Positions 1-8,298 of a stretch of DNA of 54,569 nt are shown here, piece after piece. The DNA comes from JBAVOR01 sp049692255 (GTDB taxonomy: Bacteria > Babelota > Babeliae > Babelales > JACPOV01), in assembly GCA_049692255.1 (NCBI GenBank), contig JBAVOR010000008.1, positions 1 to 54,569 on the forward strand. Reading direction: 5' to 3'. The notes beneath the pieces are model-generated. The model made no database searches. It saw only the letters and a list, made by a program, of their open reading frames with translations, and was not told the DNA's origin. The position numbers were made by a program, and so were the translations under genes. Every line of letters begins with the position of its first letter. Within the stretch, counting starts at the first letter, position 1.

Positions 1-521
1 GCTACTTTACAGTGATCGATATCACTACTGTCAGCTCTTATCTCATCAAATAGCTTTGTAAGAACACGGGCGCTATACGGTTCAGGATAATCGGGTGTTA
101 GGAAGAAATAATAGTTTTCGTTATAAATATCATGCATCATTTGAAAAAATTCTGGGTTATACTTTTTTAAGATTTCCGCATTGCTATTCTGTTGAACGGG
201 GTTGATAAAGACTTCTGCCAGTTTTTCTTTAATTAATAATGGCGTATCAGGGCTTTGTATGAGCTGTTTGAAAGGTTCCATACGTTTTCTAAATGTGCTC
301 AGATTGCTTTTAAGCACAAAGTAGGGGCCATCAGGATGGGACAGGCCATTGTAGTGTACCATTTTTTTATCTTCGAAAATTGATTGAAGATGAGCAGCAA
401 GCAGCTGTGCTGTTAATTGAGTGACATTTGCTGGCGATGAATGTGCTTGTGGTTCAATGGTAAAAGACTTAGTAGCGAATACTGTACATAGCATCGTTAT
501 TATGATGATACGATATTGCAT
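1..521 (-). CDS. Exported protein, member of a three-gene paralogous set (C-terminus outside the window)
   Basis: The gene starts at an ATG on the minus strand (519-521) and stays open to the window edge, so the C-terminus is missing; about 173 residues are visible. Residues 1-20 form a hydrophobic signal peptide (MQYRIIIITMLCTVFATKSF). The body shares a pattern with the upstream gene ending at 550: RM-x-PF, a Q, IK-x-KL-x-E, F-x-x-P, then a K-x-Y-x-P-x-x-F-x-x-x-H stretch. It is the last of three minus-strand genes; the gap to its neighbour is 28 bases, so they are probably co-transcribed. No known domain is recognised. Export to periplasm or beyond is inferred from the leader only. Confidence 0.7.
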   Translation of the reverse strand, partial: MQYRIIIITMLCTVFATKSFTIEPQAHSSPANVTQLTAQLLAAHLQSIFEDKKMVHYNGLSHPDGPYFVLKSNLSTFRKRMEPFKQLIQSPDTPLLIKEKLAEVFINPVQQNSNAEILKKYNPEFFQMMHDIYNENYYFFLTPDYPEPYSARVLTKLFDEIRADSSDIDHCKV

Positions 522-549
522 AATAATTTCCTCTATTTGCGTTTGCTAT

Positions 550-1008
550 TTAAAATAAATAGTTTACGAAGCCGAGTTCTCTTTTTTTTGGAACAAAGCG
601 CAAAAAAATATGAAACACTTCAAAGGTTTTTGGATCATATTCTTTTATCATGGCAGTGATTGTTGGGTCTTCAAAAACCAGTTCAGATAATTTTATTTTA
701 ATTATATCTGATGCTTGCGTATCTTGCATTATTTTTCTAAAGGGAGCCATACGCTCTTGGAGCTGTTCTTGATTGAGGTACGGATATTTCAAATGAATGT
801 GATTATAGTAATACTTACCTTCTTCTTGCAACACTTTTTGCAATTCTACGCATACTCGTGTGGCGTCTTCTGGCATACCAGCACATTGGCAATTTTCTTC
901 CCCCAATACAGAAACTGGCCCTAATTGACTTTCAGGCATTGCGCGAGTGCATGCAACTGTAATGCTAATGCAAAAAAAGGCTCTGGTGTATACGCGTGAT
1001 GTAATCAT
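550..1008 (-). CDS. Small exported protein, middle gene of the paralogous set
   Basis: 152 residues. The open frame runs further upstream, but that extension would overlap the preceding gene; the ATG at 1008 has an AAGGA ribosome site just before it and begins a proper signal peptide (MITSRVYTRAFFCISITVAC, ending near ACTRA). A Cys-containing stretch follows (ENCQCAG). The remainder resembles both neighbours: an x-C-[VI]-EL-x-x-[VI]-L element near the start and RMAPF with following IK-x-KL further on. 16 bases separate it from the upstream gene, so one operon is likely. Function unknown; not recognised from any described family. Confidence 0.7.
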   Translation of the reverse strand: MITSRVYTRAFFCISITVACTRAMPESQLGPVSVLGEENCQCAGMPEDATRVCVELQKVLQEEGKYYYNHIHLKYPYLNQEQLQERMAPFRKIMQDTQASDIIKIKLSELVFEDPTITAMIKEYDPKTFEVFHIFLRFVPKKRELGFVNYLF

Positions 1009-1024
1009 AATGTTCCTTGATACT

Positions 1025-1699
1025 TTATGCGGATACAGTTTGCAGGTGTACATTAATCTCTTGTTCCAGCCGCAGGCGTACATCAATGCTTTGTTCAAGC
1101 TCTTTTGCTTGATTATATAGCGCTTTGTCTTCTTTGTAGCGGATAATATGAAGCTTAAGATCTTTTGCTGCGTCGACCACGCGTTTACCGGTATAGAGAG
1201 CAAATTTACCAACAAAATAGGCAATGCTTGCCCATAGGGCTGTTTTAATCCCTTGAGTAACTGAGACTTCTTTGGGAACGGCGAATTTAATGGCATTTAT
1301 TGTTGAGATTGTTGTCAACAGAGTTATGCAACTGCCTAAAACAAGGGCACCTGAAACAATTACGATCTTTTCATTGGTATGGCTATTTCTTTTTTCAAAC
1401 TCATCTTTAAAAATCGTGGTCAATTGTTGCATAGTGTGGTAATCAAGTTGTTTTTTTATTTGCTCTTTTATGATCTTTTGGGTGAATAAGATCATACGGT
1501 CTTTAAGTTCTTGAGTAGCCACGGGTGTGGCATCATTGGTTGTTTTTCTCGCATCATCAAGGATTGCTCGTAGTTCTATGCATAAGGGATGTTGCTCAGC
1601 GACTTGATTATCTGTTTGCACATCAGCGGCACACGACGATACGTGCGGTGTGCTTGCAGCGATGAGTATTATTGCCGTGAACAAAGTATGTAATTGCAT
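1025..1699 (-). CDS. Exported/membrane protein, first gene of the paralogous set
   Basis: 224 residues. An in-frame ATG twelve bases upstream lies inside the Shine-Dalgarno sequence (GGAGGAA), so the start at 1699 (MQLHTLF) is chosen; it opens a signal peptide ending near HVSSCAA, which could also be read as a weak lipobox. The N-terminal part carries the LCIEL and RMILF elements shared with the two downstream genes. Unlike them it has two later hydrophobic segments (around residues 113-140 and 155-170), which suggests a membrane-anchored form. It leads a minus-strand operon of three. Function unknown. Confidence 0.7.
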   Translation of the reverse strand: MQLHTLFTAIILIAASTPHVSSCAADVQTDNQVAEQHPLCIELRAILDDARKTTNDATPVATQELKDRMILFTQKIIKEQIKKQLDYHTMQQLTTIFKDEFEKRNSHTNEKIVIVSGALVLGSCITLLTTISTINAIKFAVPKEVSVTQGIKTALWASIAYFVGKFALYTGKRVVDAAKDLKLHIIRYKEDKALYNQAKELEQSIDVRLRLEQEINVHLQTVSA

Positions 1700-1819
1700 G
1701 ATTTCCTCCATTTAGATCAAGTAATTATCTATTAGTCTAATTTTGCCAAAATACAAAGAAATGTCAAGGATCGCATTTAGTAATAGTTTTCAAATAGACA
1801 TTAATACCCCGCGATGCGT

Positions 1820-1847
1820 TTGACTTGGCGGGGTAATCTGATAAAAT
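1820..1847 (+). promoter_or_regulatory. Sigma-70-type promoter for the exported pair at 1892 and 2617
   Basis: TTGACT (1820-1825), a 16-base spacer and TAAAAT (1842-1847), each five of six to consensus. Transcription would start near 1855, about 37 bases before the ATG at 1892, with AAGGAT as ribosome site in between. Confidence 0.6.
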
Positions 1848-1891
1848 CAAAATTGAATCAATTTTTCTATCTTTAAAATGGAAGGATCTCT

Positions 1892-2527
1892 ATGAAGAAA
1901 TTATTCATACTATTGGCAGCCATCATGGCTGGTGGTTGTACAATAGCTACCCCGCAGCCGATAAACATGGAACAGGTAGGGGAAATGGCTAACGCGTTTA
2001 AGCTTGTTGCCTGTTATGTTAGAGATGTTCAAGAAAGTCTTAACCATGCCGTAGAAGCAGGGGCACGAACAGACACTGATGCGTATCGTATGGTATGCGA
2101 AGCATGCGAGCAATTGAAAGAGAGAGTTGCATCTCTTGGCCAATATAAAAATGTACCGGGTTTTGCAATACAGGTATGGAATTTAACTGACGCATGGCGA
2201 GAAGTTCGCATTAATAAATTTTGCTTACCTGAATATCTGAATGCGTCGTCTTCTCAAGACGATCTTGATTATTGGGGGCTTCCAGCGACCTATGGTGCCA
2301 TTGCAAGCATTGCAATGATAGTGAGCAATAACACAAACGAAGAGATTTTTCCTTACATACTTGCAGGTACTGCCGTATTATGGACGGGATACTTGACATC
2401 TGCTCGCGAAGTAAATAACAAGCTGATTGCTCTTGATATGCAGATTGATGCATTCAAAAAAGCATTTGAAACAGGTCCACGGGAACAAGTTCAACTGTCA
2501 TTCAATGCATTGCTCGATGTAAGATAA
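1892..2527 (+). CDS. Exported protein, first of a tandem pair
   Basis: 211 residues. The N-terminus is a short signal peptide with a Cys at residue 16 (IMAGGCTIA), possibly a relaxed lipobox, so a lipoprotein cannot be excluded. It aligns with the next gene along most of its length: N-[MV]-EQV near residue 25, AxKL/AFEH, a conserved C-x-x-C/K-C-EQL near residue 65, LGQY-x-x-VPGFA near residue 83, one or two hydrophobic segments around residues 125-165 and a charged C-terminal helix ending in a short ALxDxR motif. The middle hydrophobic segments suggest membrane association. A terminator follows. Function unknown; the pair probably arose by local duplication. Confidence 0.75.
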   Translation: MKKLFILLAAIMAGGCTIATPQPINMEQVGEMANAFKLVACYVRDVQESLNHAVEAGARTDTDAYRMVCEACEQLKERVASLGQYKNVPGFAIQVWNLTDAWREVRINKFCLPEYLNASSSQDDLDYWGLPATYGAIASIAMIVSNNTNEEIFPYILAGTAVLWTGYLTSAREVNNKLIALDMQIDAFKKAFETGPREQVQLSFNALLDVR

Positions 2528-2557
2528 ATAATTACTGAAAGAAAAATGATTCATGTA

Positions 2558-2595
2558 TAAAGGAGCAGGAATTGTTACTGCTCCTTTATTTTTTA
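2558..2595 (+). terminator. Rho-independent terminator
   Basis: A ten-base stem (AAAGGAGCAG / CTGCTCCTTT) with a short loop is followed by a T-rich run. It separates the two paralogs, so the second gene may have its own promoter or depend on read-through. Confidence 0.8.
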
Positions 2596-2616
2596 GCAGC
2601 GAAAGGCTAATGCTTT

Positions 2617-3279
2617 ATGAAACAATTATTACTTCTCTCTACAGCACTTATCGGCGGTATGGCGTGCGCAGTACCTGAACCAGTTAATGTTGAGCAGGTA
2701 GATGCAATGGTGCATGCGTTTGAGCATGTTGCGACAGAAATGAGCGCAGTGCAAAAGCTATTATTAGAAGCAGCGGGTGAGAATGCGCCGGCAATGAGTT
2801 TTGCTTATGATATACTTTGTAAAAAATGTGAACAGTTAAGAAGCGATATAGCACAGCTTGGTATGTATCAAGGCGTGCCCGGCTTTGCAAAGCATTGCTA
2901 CGAGCTTTCTTCAAAATGGGTTGATGTTTTACCAGGACGGTATGCTATAAAAAAATATAGAGATATAGATAATAGTCATACGAATTGGTTTCTTGGATCT
3001 GCGCATTCATGCGTTGGTATTATATATAGTGGTATGATATATCTCGGTTGCACCAATCGTTGGGAACGAGAAAATATTCAGCCATATGCGCTTGGCGCAT
3101 TAGGAGCATGTACAATTGCTTTGGTTTATACAACTGCTCGATTCAGCGGAGTAGATACTCAGCGAGATGAGTTTATTAACCGATATAATCAATTAAAAGA
3201 AGCATATGAAAATGGACCTAAAAAGCGGGTGCAGCAAATAATCGACGCATTGATTGATATGCGGCCATATTATTTGTAA
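2617..3279 (+). CDS. Exported protein, second of a tandem pair
   Basis: 220 residues with a signal peptide (MKQLLLLSTALIGGMACA). Paralog of the gene ending at 2527: both share N-V-EQV-x-x-M, the C-x-x-CEQL segment, LGMY-x-x-VPGFA and a hydrophobic stretch (here about residues 125-175). It lies 89 bases after its paralog, with a terminator between them. Cysteines at about residues 68 and 71 are kept in both copies and may be structural. No named domain recognised; envelope location is inferred. Confidence 0.75.
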   Translation: MKQLLLLSTALIGGMACAVPEPVNVEQVDAMVHAFEHVATEMSAVQKLLLEAAGENAPAMSFAYDILCKKCEQLRSDIAQLGMYQGVPGFAKHCYELSSKWVDVLPGRYAIKKYRDIDNSHTNWFLGSAHSCVGIIYSGMIYLGCTNRWERENIQPYALGALGACTIALVYTTARFSGVDTQRDEFINRYNQLKEAYENGPKKRVQQIIDALIDMRPYYL

Positions 3280-3304
3280 ATTAGAGCGATATAAGACTTT
3301 TATA

Positions 3305-3342
3305 GGCAGTAGATGCACAGGCGTTTACTGCCTTATTTTTTT
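3305..3342 (+). terminator. Rho-independent terminator
   Basis: Stem GGCAGTA / TACTGCC (3305-3311 with 3326-3332) followed by TTATTTTTTT. It closes the two-gene plus-strand unit. Confidence 0.75.
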
Positions 3343-3359
3343 GGGTGGCATTTTAGTTG

Positions 3360-3382
3360 GTGCCACAGGCTGTGGCACTTTT
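3360..3382 (+). other. Perfect 7-bp hairpin with short T run
   Basis: GTGCCAC (3360-3366) and GTGGCAC (3372-3378) enclose five bases and are followed by TTTT. It may be a back-up terminator for the plus strand between convergent genes. The rest of 3343-3484 shows no gene. Confidence 0.4.
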
Positions 3383-3484
3383 GCTAAGCTACATAAAATG
3401 ATTTCATGTAAAAAACGTTCGCTCTAGAGAACCCATCCATGCCAGGGAATGTGTTGATAATTTGGCCAATAGATTAGTAGGAGT

Positions 3485-6094
3485 TTAATGTTTTTTTTCA
3501 TGGTTGTTTCTATTCATTCGTATAGGAGCAACTGGCTTATCATACGGTTCTGGATTAGACACTAAATAATACAAACAAATGTGTTTAACGAACTCCGTCA
3601 GCACAAAAAAGCAGCCGGTGTAAGCAAAGATAATTAACAGATTATGTACTGGCACTACCACGAGTGAAAACCAATTTCTGCCAATGCTCGTGTACGGTAA
3701 TGTCAACGCAATGGTGCTGACCAACAATGAAAGACCGGTCAGCTGCCATGACGGTGCAGAGCTGCGCCAGACCGGTTGATTGGTACGTAAAGAAAAGATA
3801 ACAGCGATACCAGTAAAAATACTGAGCAAAAACCAACCCGATTGAATTACTGCCGGTTCAAGATGTCTAAACGTGTAAAAATAGATTACATCAAATAATG
3901 AAGCAATCATGCCAGTGAGTGCAATTAAGATAAATAGGTCCCGTATTTGGTACGATTCTTTTCTCTTTAAATCTTTGCGCGTAACATTATCGGTTGAAAT
4001 AGCAATCATGGGTGCATCGGTGCACAAATTCACGGTAATCAGCTGCACCGGTAGCATGGGTAAAAAGGGCACAAATAACGAAATAATCGATACTGAATAG
4101 AAGTTGCCCATACTGGTTGAAAGGGTAGTGCGTACATATTTAAATACGTTTGCAAATATACGCCTTCCTTCTTGAATACCCGTAATAATTGTGTGAAGAT
4201 TTTTTTCCAATAAGATAATATCTGCAACTTGGCGTGCGATATCAGTTGCTTCTGGCACTACAATAGATACATCTGCAGCTTTGAGTGCAGGTGCATCGTT
4301 AATACCGTCACCAACGTAGCCAACATGGTAGAAGCTTTTGAGGAGCGTAATAATTTCATATTTTTGTTCAGGGGTAATGCGAGCAAATACTTTTCTTTCT
4401 TTGACCGTTTGCGCTTTTTGTTGTGTGGTGAGTGTTGCAAAATCACCACCAGAAATCACTTGTTGTGCTGCATCGGTCACCAGCCCCACTTGTTGTGCCA
4501 TAACGGTACACACTTCTGCGGTGTCTCCGCTAATAATTTTTACTTCTATGCCCATGGTGTGTGCTTGCCGTAACGCTTGCACGGCTGTTTTTTTGAGCGG
4601 GTCAATAAAGGTTATAATACCATTGAAGGTAAGGTTTCCTTTTTCATCGGCGATTGTGGGATTGTTATTGGAGATTGTTTTGTAGGCAACAGTGAGAGTC
4701 CGTTTGCCCATTTGTTCTTGCGTGCGGAGCCATTCCAGCGTTTGTTTTTGTTGTTCTGCGCTTAAGGTGCATTCAGGAATAATCGCTTCAGCCATGCCAC
4801 GGGTAATAAGTAACATGCTGTTATCTTTTTGCATTACCGTTGAGTTGCGCCGACGATTAGAATCAAAAGGAAACTCTGTCACCAGCGTGTACCCTTTTGT
4901 TTGCTGCTGTTCTGCTGGTGTTAATGCATGCCAAATAACCTGGTCAAACCCTTTGTAAGTTATCGTGCTTTTTTCAAATAAAATAGATTCATTGGCAAGT
5001 GCTGCATAAAATAATGTTTGGCGTGGCTGATCGCTATGAACGTCTTGCAGCGTTAAAATGTTTTCTGTAATTGTACCCGTTTTATCGGTGCACAGTACAT
5101 CGATGTTGCCCAGATCTTCGAGTGCCGCCATGCGCCGTACTACCACCTTCTGCTTAGCGAGTGCCGCAACGCCTCGAGCCAGAGTGAAAGTAACCACCAC
5201 TGGTAATGCTTCGGGAATGACGGTGAGTGCGAGCGTAAGGAGAAATATAAACAGGTTGATAAATGATTTGCCCGTTGCGTGAAAAAATAGGACATTAATA
5301 ACCAAGACGATTGCGAGTGAAACCAAAATGAGCCAGACAATAATACCACTCATTTTGGTAATTGCTTTGGTAAAATCATTTTGTTGTTGTACGGTGCTGG
5401 TCAATACTGCTACATTACCCATTGCCGTTGCCGGACCGGTAGCAATCACAACCCCTACTCCCTTTCCTCCGATGACCGTAGTTCCTGCAAATCCAATCGA
5501 TGGTGCATTAAAAAGCGATGGAGTTCCAGTAACTGGATCAATATTTTTTGTTATTTCTTTCGATTCGCCAGTGAGTGTCGATTCATCGACCACGCATCGG
5601 TCTGTTTTTACAAAACGAATATCGGCTGGAATTATGGTGCCTGGATATATGTGAATAATGTCACCAGGTACTAATTCGGTTGAGGGGAGGGCTATTGGTT
5701 GCCCATTGCGTATGACTTGAATGGTATCTGTTAAATATTTTTTTAAGCTGCTCAACTCTTGTTCTGCTTTATATTCTTGATACATGCTTGCGCATGTGTT
5801 AATTGTTACGAAAAGGGCGATAAAGATACCGCTTTGCAATTCACCCGCTAAAAACGATAACACACTAATCAATAAAAACAGCGCATTAAATGGTGAACGG
5901 ATCTGTCGCCAAAAAATGAGATACCATATTTTTTTTTCTTCGGTCAATACGTTTGCACCAATCGTTTTTTTTCTTTTTTCCACTTCACTTGTGGTAAGGC
6001 CATTTTGTAGAGAACTTTCTAGACGAGTGAGTGCATCTTCTGCGGTGACCTGTGCATAGATGCTATAGGTATACTCTTTTTTTTCTGTATTCAT
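3485..6094 (-). CDS. P-type cation-transporting ATPase, MgtA-like
   Basis: 869 residues, an inner-membrane pump that couples ATP hydrolysis to cation movement. Visible parts in order: cation-ATPase N-terminal region (1-60), first membrane hairpin (65-105), actuator with TGES (175-178), M3-M4 with the ion-site motif PEALP (294-298), phosphorylation site DKTGT (Asp337), nucleotide-binding region with the KGFD and PFDS-type motifs (about 381-412), hinge GDGINDAP (595-602), then six C-terminal helices. PEALP together with the C-terminal FD-x-x-x-F and SGW-F segments resembles the magnesium-transporting MgtA/MgtB branch, but calcium or another ion is possible. It lies alone on the minus strand, divergent from the phospholipase gene. 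Start at 6094 has AAAGGGG upstream. Confidence 0.88.
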   Translation of the reverse strand: MNTEKKEYTYSIYAQVTAEDALTRLESSLQNGLTTSEVEKRKKTIGANVLTEEKKIWYLIFWRQIRSPFNALFLLISVLSFLAGELQSGIFIALFVTINTCASMYQEYKAEQELSSLKKYLTDTIQVIRNGQPIALPSTELVPGDIIHIYPGTIIPADIRFVKTDRCVVDESTLTGESKEITKNIDPVTGTPSLFNAPSIGFAGTTVIGGKGVGVVIATGPATAMGNVAVLTSTVQQQNDFTKAITKMSGIIVWLILVSLAIVLVINVLFFHATGKSFINLFIFLLTLALTVIPEALPVVVTFTLARGVAALAKQKVVVRRMAALEDLGNIDVLCTDKTGTITENILTLQDVHSDQPRQTLFYAALANESILFEKSTITYKGFDQVIWHALTPAEQQQTKGYTLVTEFPFDSNRRRNSTVMQKDNSMLLITRGMAEAIIPECTLSAEQQKQTLEWLRTQEQMGKRTLTVAYKTISNNNPTIADEKGNLTFNGIITFIDPLKKTAVQALRQAHTMGIEVKIISGDTAEVCTVMAQQVGLVTDAAQQVISGGDFATLTTQQKAQTVKERKVFARITPEQKYEIITLLKSFYHVGYVGDGINDAPALKAADVSIVVPEATDIARQVADIILLEKNLHTIITGIQEGRRIFANVFKYVRTTLSTSMGNFYSVSIISLFVPFLPMLPVQLITVNLCTDAPMIAISTDNVTRKDLKRKESYQIRDLFILIALTGMIASLFDVIYFYTFRHLEPAVIQSGWFLLSIFTGIAVIFSLRTNQPVWRSSAPSWQLTGLSLLVSTIALTLPYTSIGRNWFSLVVVPVHNLLIIFAYTGCFFVLTEFVKHICLYYLVSNPEPYDKPVAPIRMNRNNHEKKH

Positions 6095-6176
6095 AGATCC
6101 CCTTTCAGTTTTAGGGTATCAAAAGGCATATATAAGCGTGGCGTGATGTACAGTTACGATGTGGTCCATAGAACTG

Positions 6177-6204
6177 TTGCAAATGCTTTACTTTGTAGTA
6201 TGAA
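6177..6204 (+). promoter_or_regulatory. Candidate promoter of the phospholipase gene
   Basis: TTGCAA (6177-6182), 16-base spacer, TATGAA (6199-6204); four of six in each box. It sits about 60 bases before the ATG at 6263 in the divergent gap with the ATPase gene. Confidence 0.4.
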
Positions 6205-6262
6205 TTTTTTTACCTTATAAATACAAGAGATAGATGCTTTTAAAAAAAGGGGGACCTGTCAG

Positions 6263-8206
6263 ATGCAGTTTTTACGTACAATATTTTTTTTTATAATGAT
6301 ACTGTGTGGTCATATCGTATTACCGAGTCAAGTTGTTGAATGGTACAAAAAGGGGCAAGAAGTTACGAGCAAGGTGGGCCCCGACGCAACGTACAAAGAT
6401 TATTTTGATTTATATGTTAACGACTGGAAAAAGGTAGTACATCAGCTTGATTGGGAAAAATTAAAATGGTATCTGCAAGAAGAGATGGGCATGTCCCGTG
6501 CTGGAGAAATTGCGCAATTGACTCCACTGCCTGCAATAATCAAAGACAAACCAACCATTTCAGCAGCCGAGCAATATGTTGTAGGTGGGCGTCAACAAAT
6601 ACGCGATGGAGCATTTCATCATTTCACTCATTTAAGAAATTCGCATGACGTAACTGTTGCGGTTTCTTGTGCTGGTAGCGGTTATACAGGAATGATTGCG
6701 GCAGCATCGTTTTTGGAAGCTTTAGAATCACAGGGGCTTATGGATATATTTTCTTATAGTGCGGCATCTTCGGGTGCTACGTGGGCAGTGGGTGCAGTTA
6801 ATCTGTTACAATCAACGCGTGGTCCTAACTTTACCTATGCTAATTTTAAGGAAATGTTGTTACAAAAAGTAAAGGCAGGCACCTTTAATTACTTTGGCCT
6901 TGAAAATTTTGCGCAAGCAAAGAGTGAGCATGTTCGCCAATTTTCACTTTTTTTACGCAATGCATTGTGGCCTAAGATGGTGTTTGGACAAGTGGTAAGC
7001 TCCGTTGATTTTCTAGGCTATTTACTCGCGCAATTTCTTTTTGAAGATTTTGGTGATCAAAAATATGATCAGTACTTATCATCTATTGATCATGTGCTCA
7101 ATAGTGCACCGGGGAGTTGCCCGTGGCCGTTGTTTACTGCTATTTCGATGCAAAAAGACGAGCAGAGCAATGCGAGCTATCACGTGTATGAATTTAACCC
7201 AAAAGAAGTGCGTAATCTTTCTTTGAATATAGGGTTTGAGCAGTTCGGATTTGATAAGAAATTTAAAAATGGATCAACGTTCTATGCAGCAACTGCTGCC
7301 GATCGCCTCATTGCATCGCGTGATATTGCACCAGAAGAATCTATTGGATTTATGCTAGGTATGTTTGGTTCAAAACATGCTGCCAGCTGGGAAGATATAA
7401 AGCATATGTTGTTGGGTGCACAATCAGCGCAAGAGATAGTTGCAAGTAGCTTTGGGCAGGTGGGTACTATGTTAAGTTGGGATAACGCGACCGCATTGCT
7501 GCGATCGGTTAAGAAGGGGCTACAGGGAGAAAGCAAGGAGATGGTTAGCAATCAAATTAATAAAATTCAGTCAGCTTTCTTAGTTAAAGCGATAGAGTCG
7601 GTTGGTGTATTTAATAATCCGATTACTATTGGGCAAAATAAGTTTGTAGTTGGTGGTACCATGCGTATATCACCTGCGCAAATACACAATCCATTTTATC
7701 AATACCCATCTGTTTCTGCGTGGTTGCGCATGCGCGAATATCTCACCTTTGTTGATGCTTCATTTTTCTATGATGTTCCCTTGTTGCCGTTACTCAGCCC
7801 TGAACGGAAAGTTGATCTCGTGTTAGTGTGTGACCCTTACGCTGATACTCTGCACATGGATGCGGCATTTGCGCATGTGCAGCAATTAAAGAATGTTTCT
7901 TATGTATCAACCGGCTCCGGTGCTGGGTGGCAGATATATAAACCAACCGTTTCCAAAGCAGGAGTAGAACAGATACAACAGTTCCCAGTGATTGTTCGTT
8001 TGTATCCGACAGGCGATGCGATATCAAAAATACAAGGCGCACGTAAACTCAACCCGATCGATTTTTCTTATTCGCTCGAACAGTTTACAGCATTGGATGA
8101 AGGGTGCCAGCAAGCAGTGCAAACAGGGTTGCCTATAATTCAAAAAGAACTGCGTGAACTGGTGCACGAAAGAACTAAACATACCGTTGCCGGCATTGGG
8201 CAATAA
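6263..8206 (+). CDS. Exported cytosolic-phospholipase-A2-like (group IV, PLA2_B type) protein
   Basis: 647 residues with an N-terminal signal peptide (residues 1-22). The catalytic core follows the plan of eukaryotic cPLA2/lysophospholipase: an oxyanion loop SCAGSGYTGM (135-144), a nucleophile motif ASSGATW with Ser170, the EF-x-P-x-E segment (about 310-315) and F-x-F-x-x-x-FKNG (about 328-337) typical of PLA2_B, and the second catalytic residue in FVDASFFYDVP (Asp498) followed by RKVDLVLVCD. Known family members cleave acyl chains from phospholipids with a Ser-Asp dyad. The conserved Arg of the oxyanion loop (GGGxR in cPLA2) is Thr142 here. No C2 domain is present. Export suggests action on host or own membranes; that is inference. 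Confidence 0.75.
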   Translation: MQFLRTIFFFIMILCGHIVLPSQVVEWYKKGQEVTSKVGPDATYKDYFDLYVNDWKKVVHQLDWEKLKWYLQEEMGMSRAGEIAQLTPLPAIIKDKPTISAAEQYVVGGRQQIRDGAFHHFTHLRNSHDVTVAVSCAGSGYTGMIAAASFLEALESQGLMDIFSYSAASSGATWAVGAVNLLQSTRGPNFTYANFKEMLLQKVKAGTFNYFGLENFAQAKSEHVRQFSLFLRNALWPKMVFGQVVSSVDFLGYLLAQFLFEDFGDQKYDQYLSSIDHVLNSAPGSCPWPLFTAISMQKDEQSNASYHVYEFNPKEVRNLSLNIGFEQFGFDKKFKNGSTFYAATAADRLIASRDIAPEESIGFMLGMFGSKHAASWEDIKHMLLGAQSAQEIVASSFGQVGTMLSWDNATALLRSVKKGLQGESKEMVSNQINKIQSAFLVKAIESVGVFNNPITIGQNKFVVGGTMRISPAQIHNPFYQYPSVSAWLRMREYLTFVDASFFYDVPLLPLLSPERKVDLVLVCDPYADTLHMDAAFAHVQQLKNVSYVSTGSGAGWQIYKPTVSKAGVEQIQQFPVIVRLYPTGDAISKIQGARKLNPIDFSYSLEQFTALDEGCQQAVQTGLPIIQKELRELVHERTKHTVAGIGQ

Positions 8207-8231
8207 GCACACTCACTAGTTGCTGATTTCT

Positions 8232-8275
8232 ACAAATGGGGTAGGATAATCTTTCTGTTATTCTACTCCATTTGT
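8232..8275 (+). other. Imperfect inverted repeat between phospholipase and recJ genes
   Basis: ACAAATGG (8232-8239) pairs with CCATTTGT (8268-8275), and the inner bases GTAGGA / TCTAC pair partly. No T run follows, so a transcription stop is only possible. Confidence 0.35.
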
Positions 8276-8298
8276 AATGTGACGATTCGAGAAGTACC

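Noticed and set aside
1009..1296. N-terminal extension of the minus-strand frame ending at 550
   Set aside because: It would overlap the upstream gene by about 270 bases, and the downstream ATG at 1008 has a ribosome site and opens a signal peptide.
3372..3384. TGGCAC-TTGC as a sigma-54 promoter
   Set aside because: The spacing between the two boxes is too short, and the sequence is part of a hairpin with no gene following on that strand.
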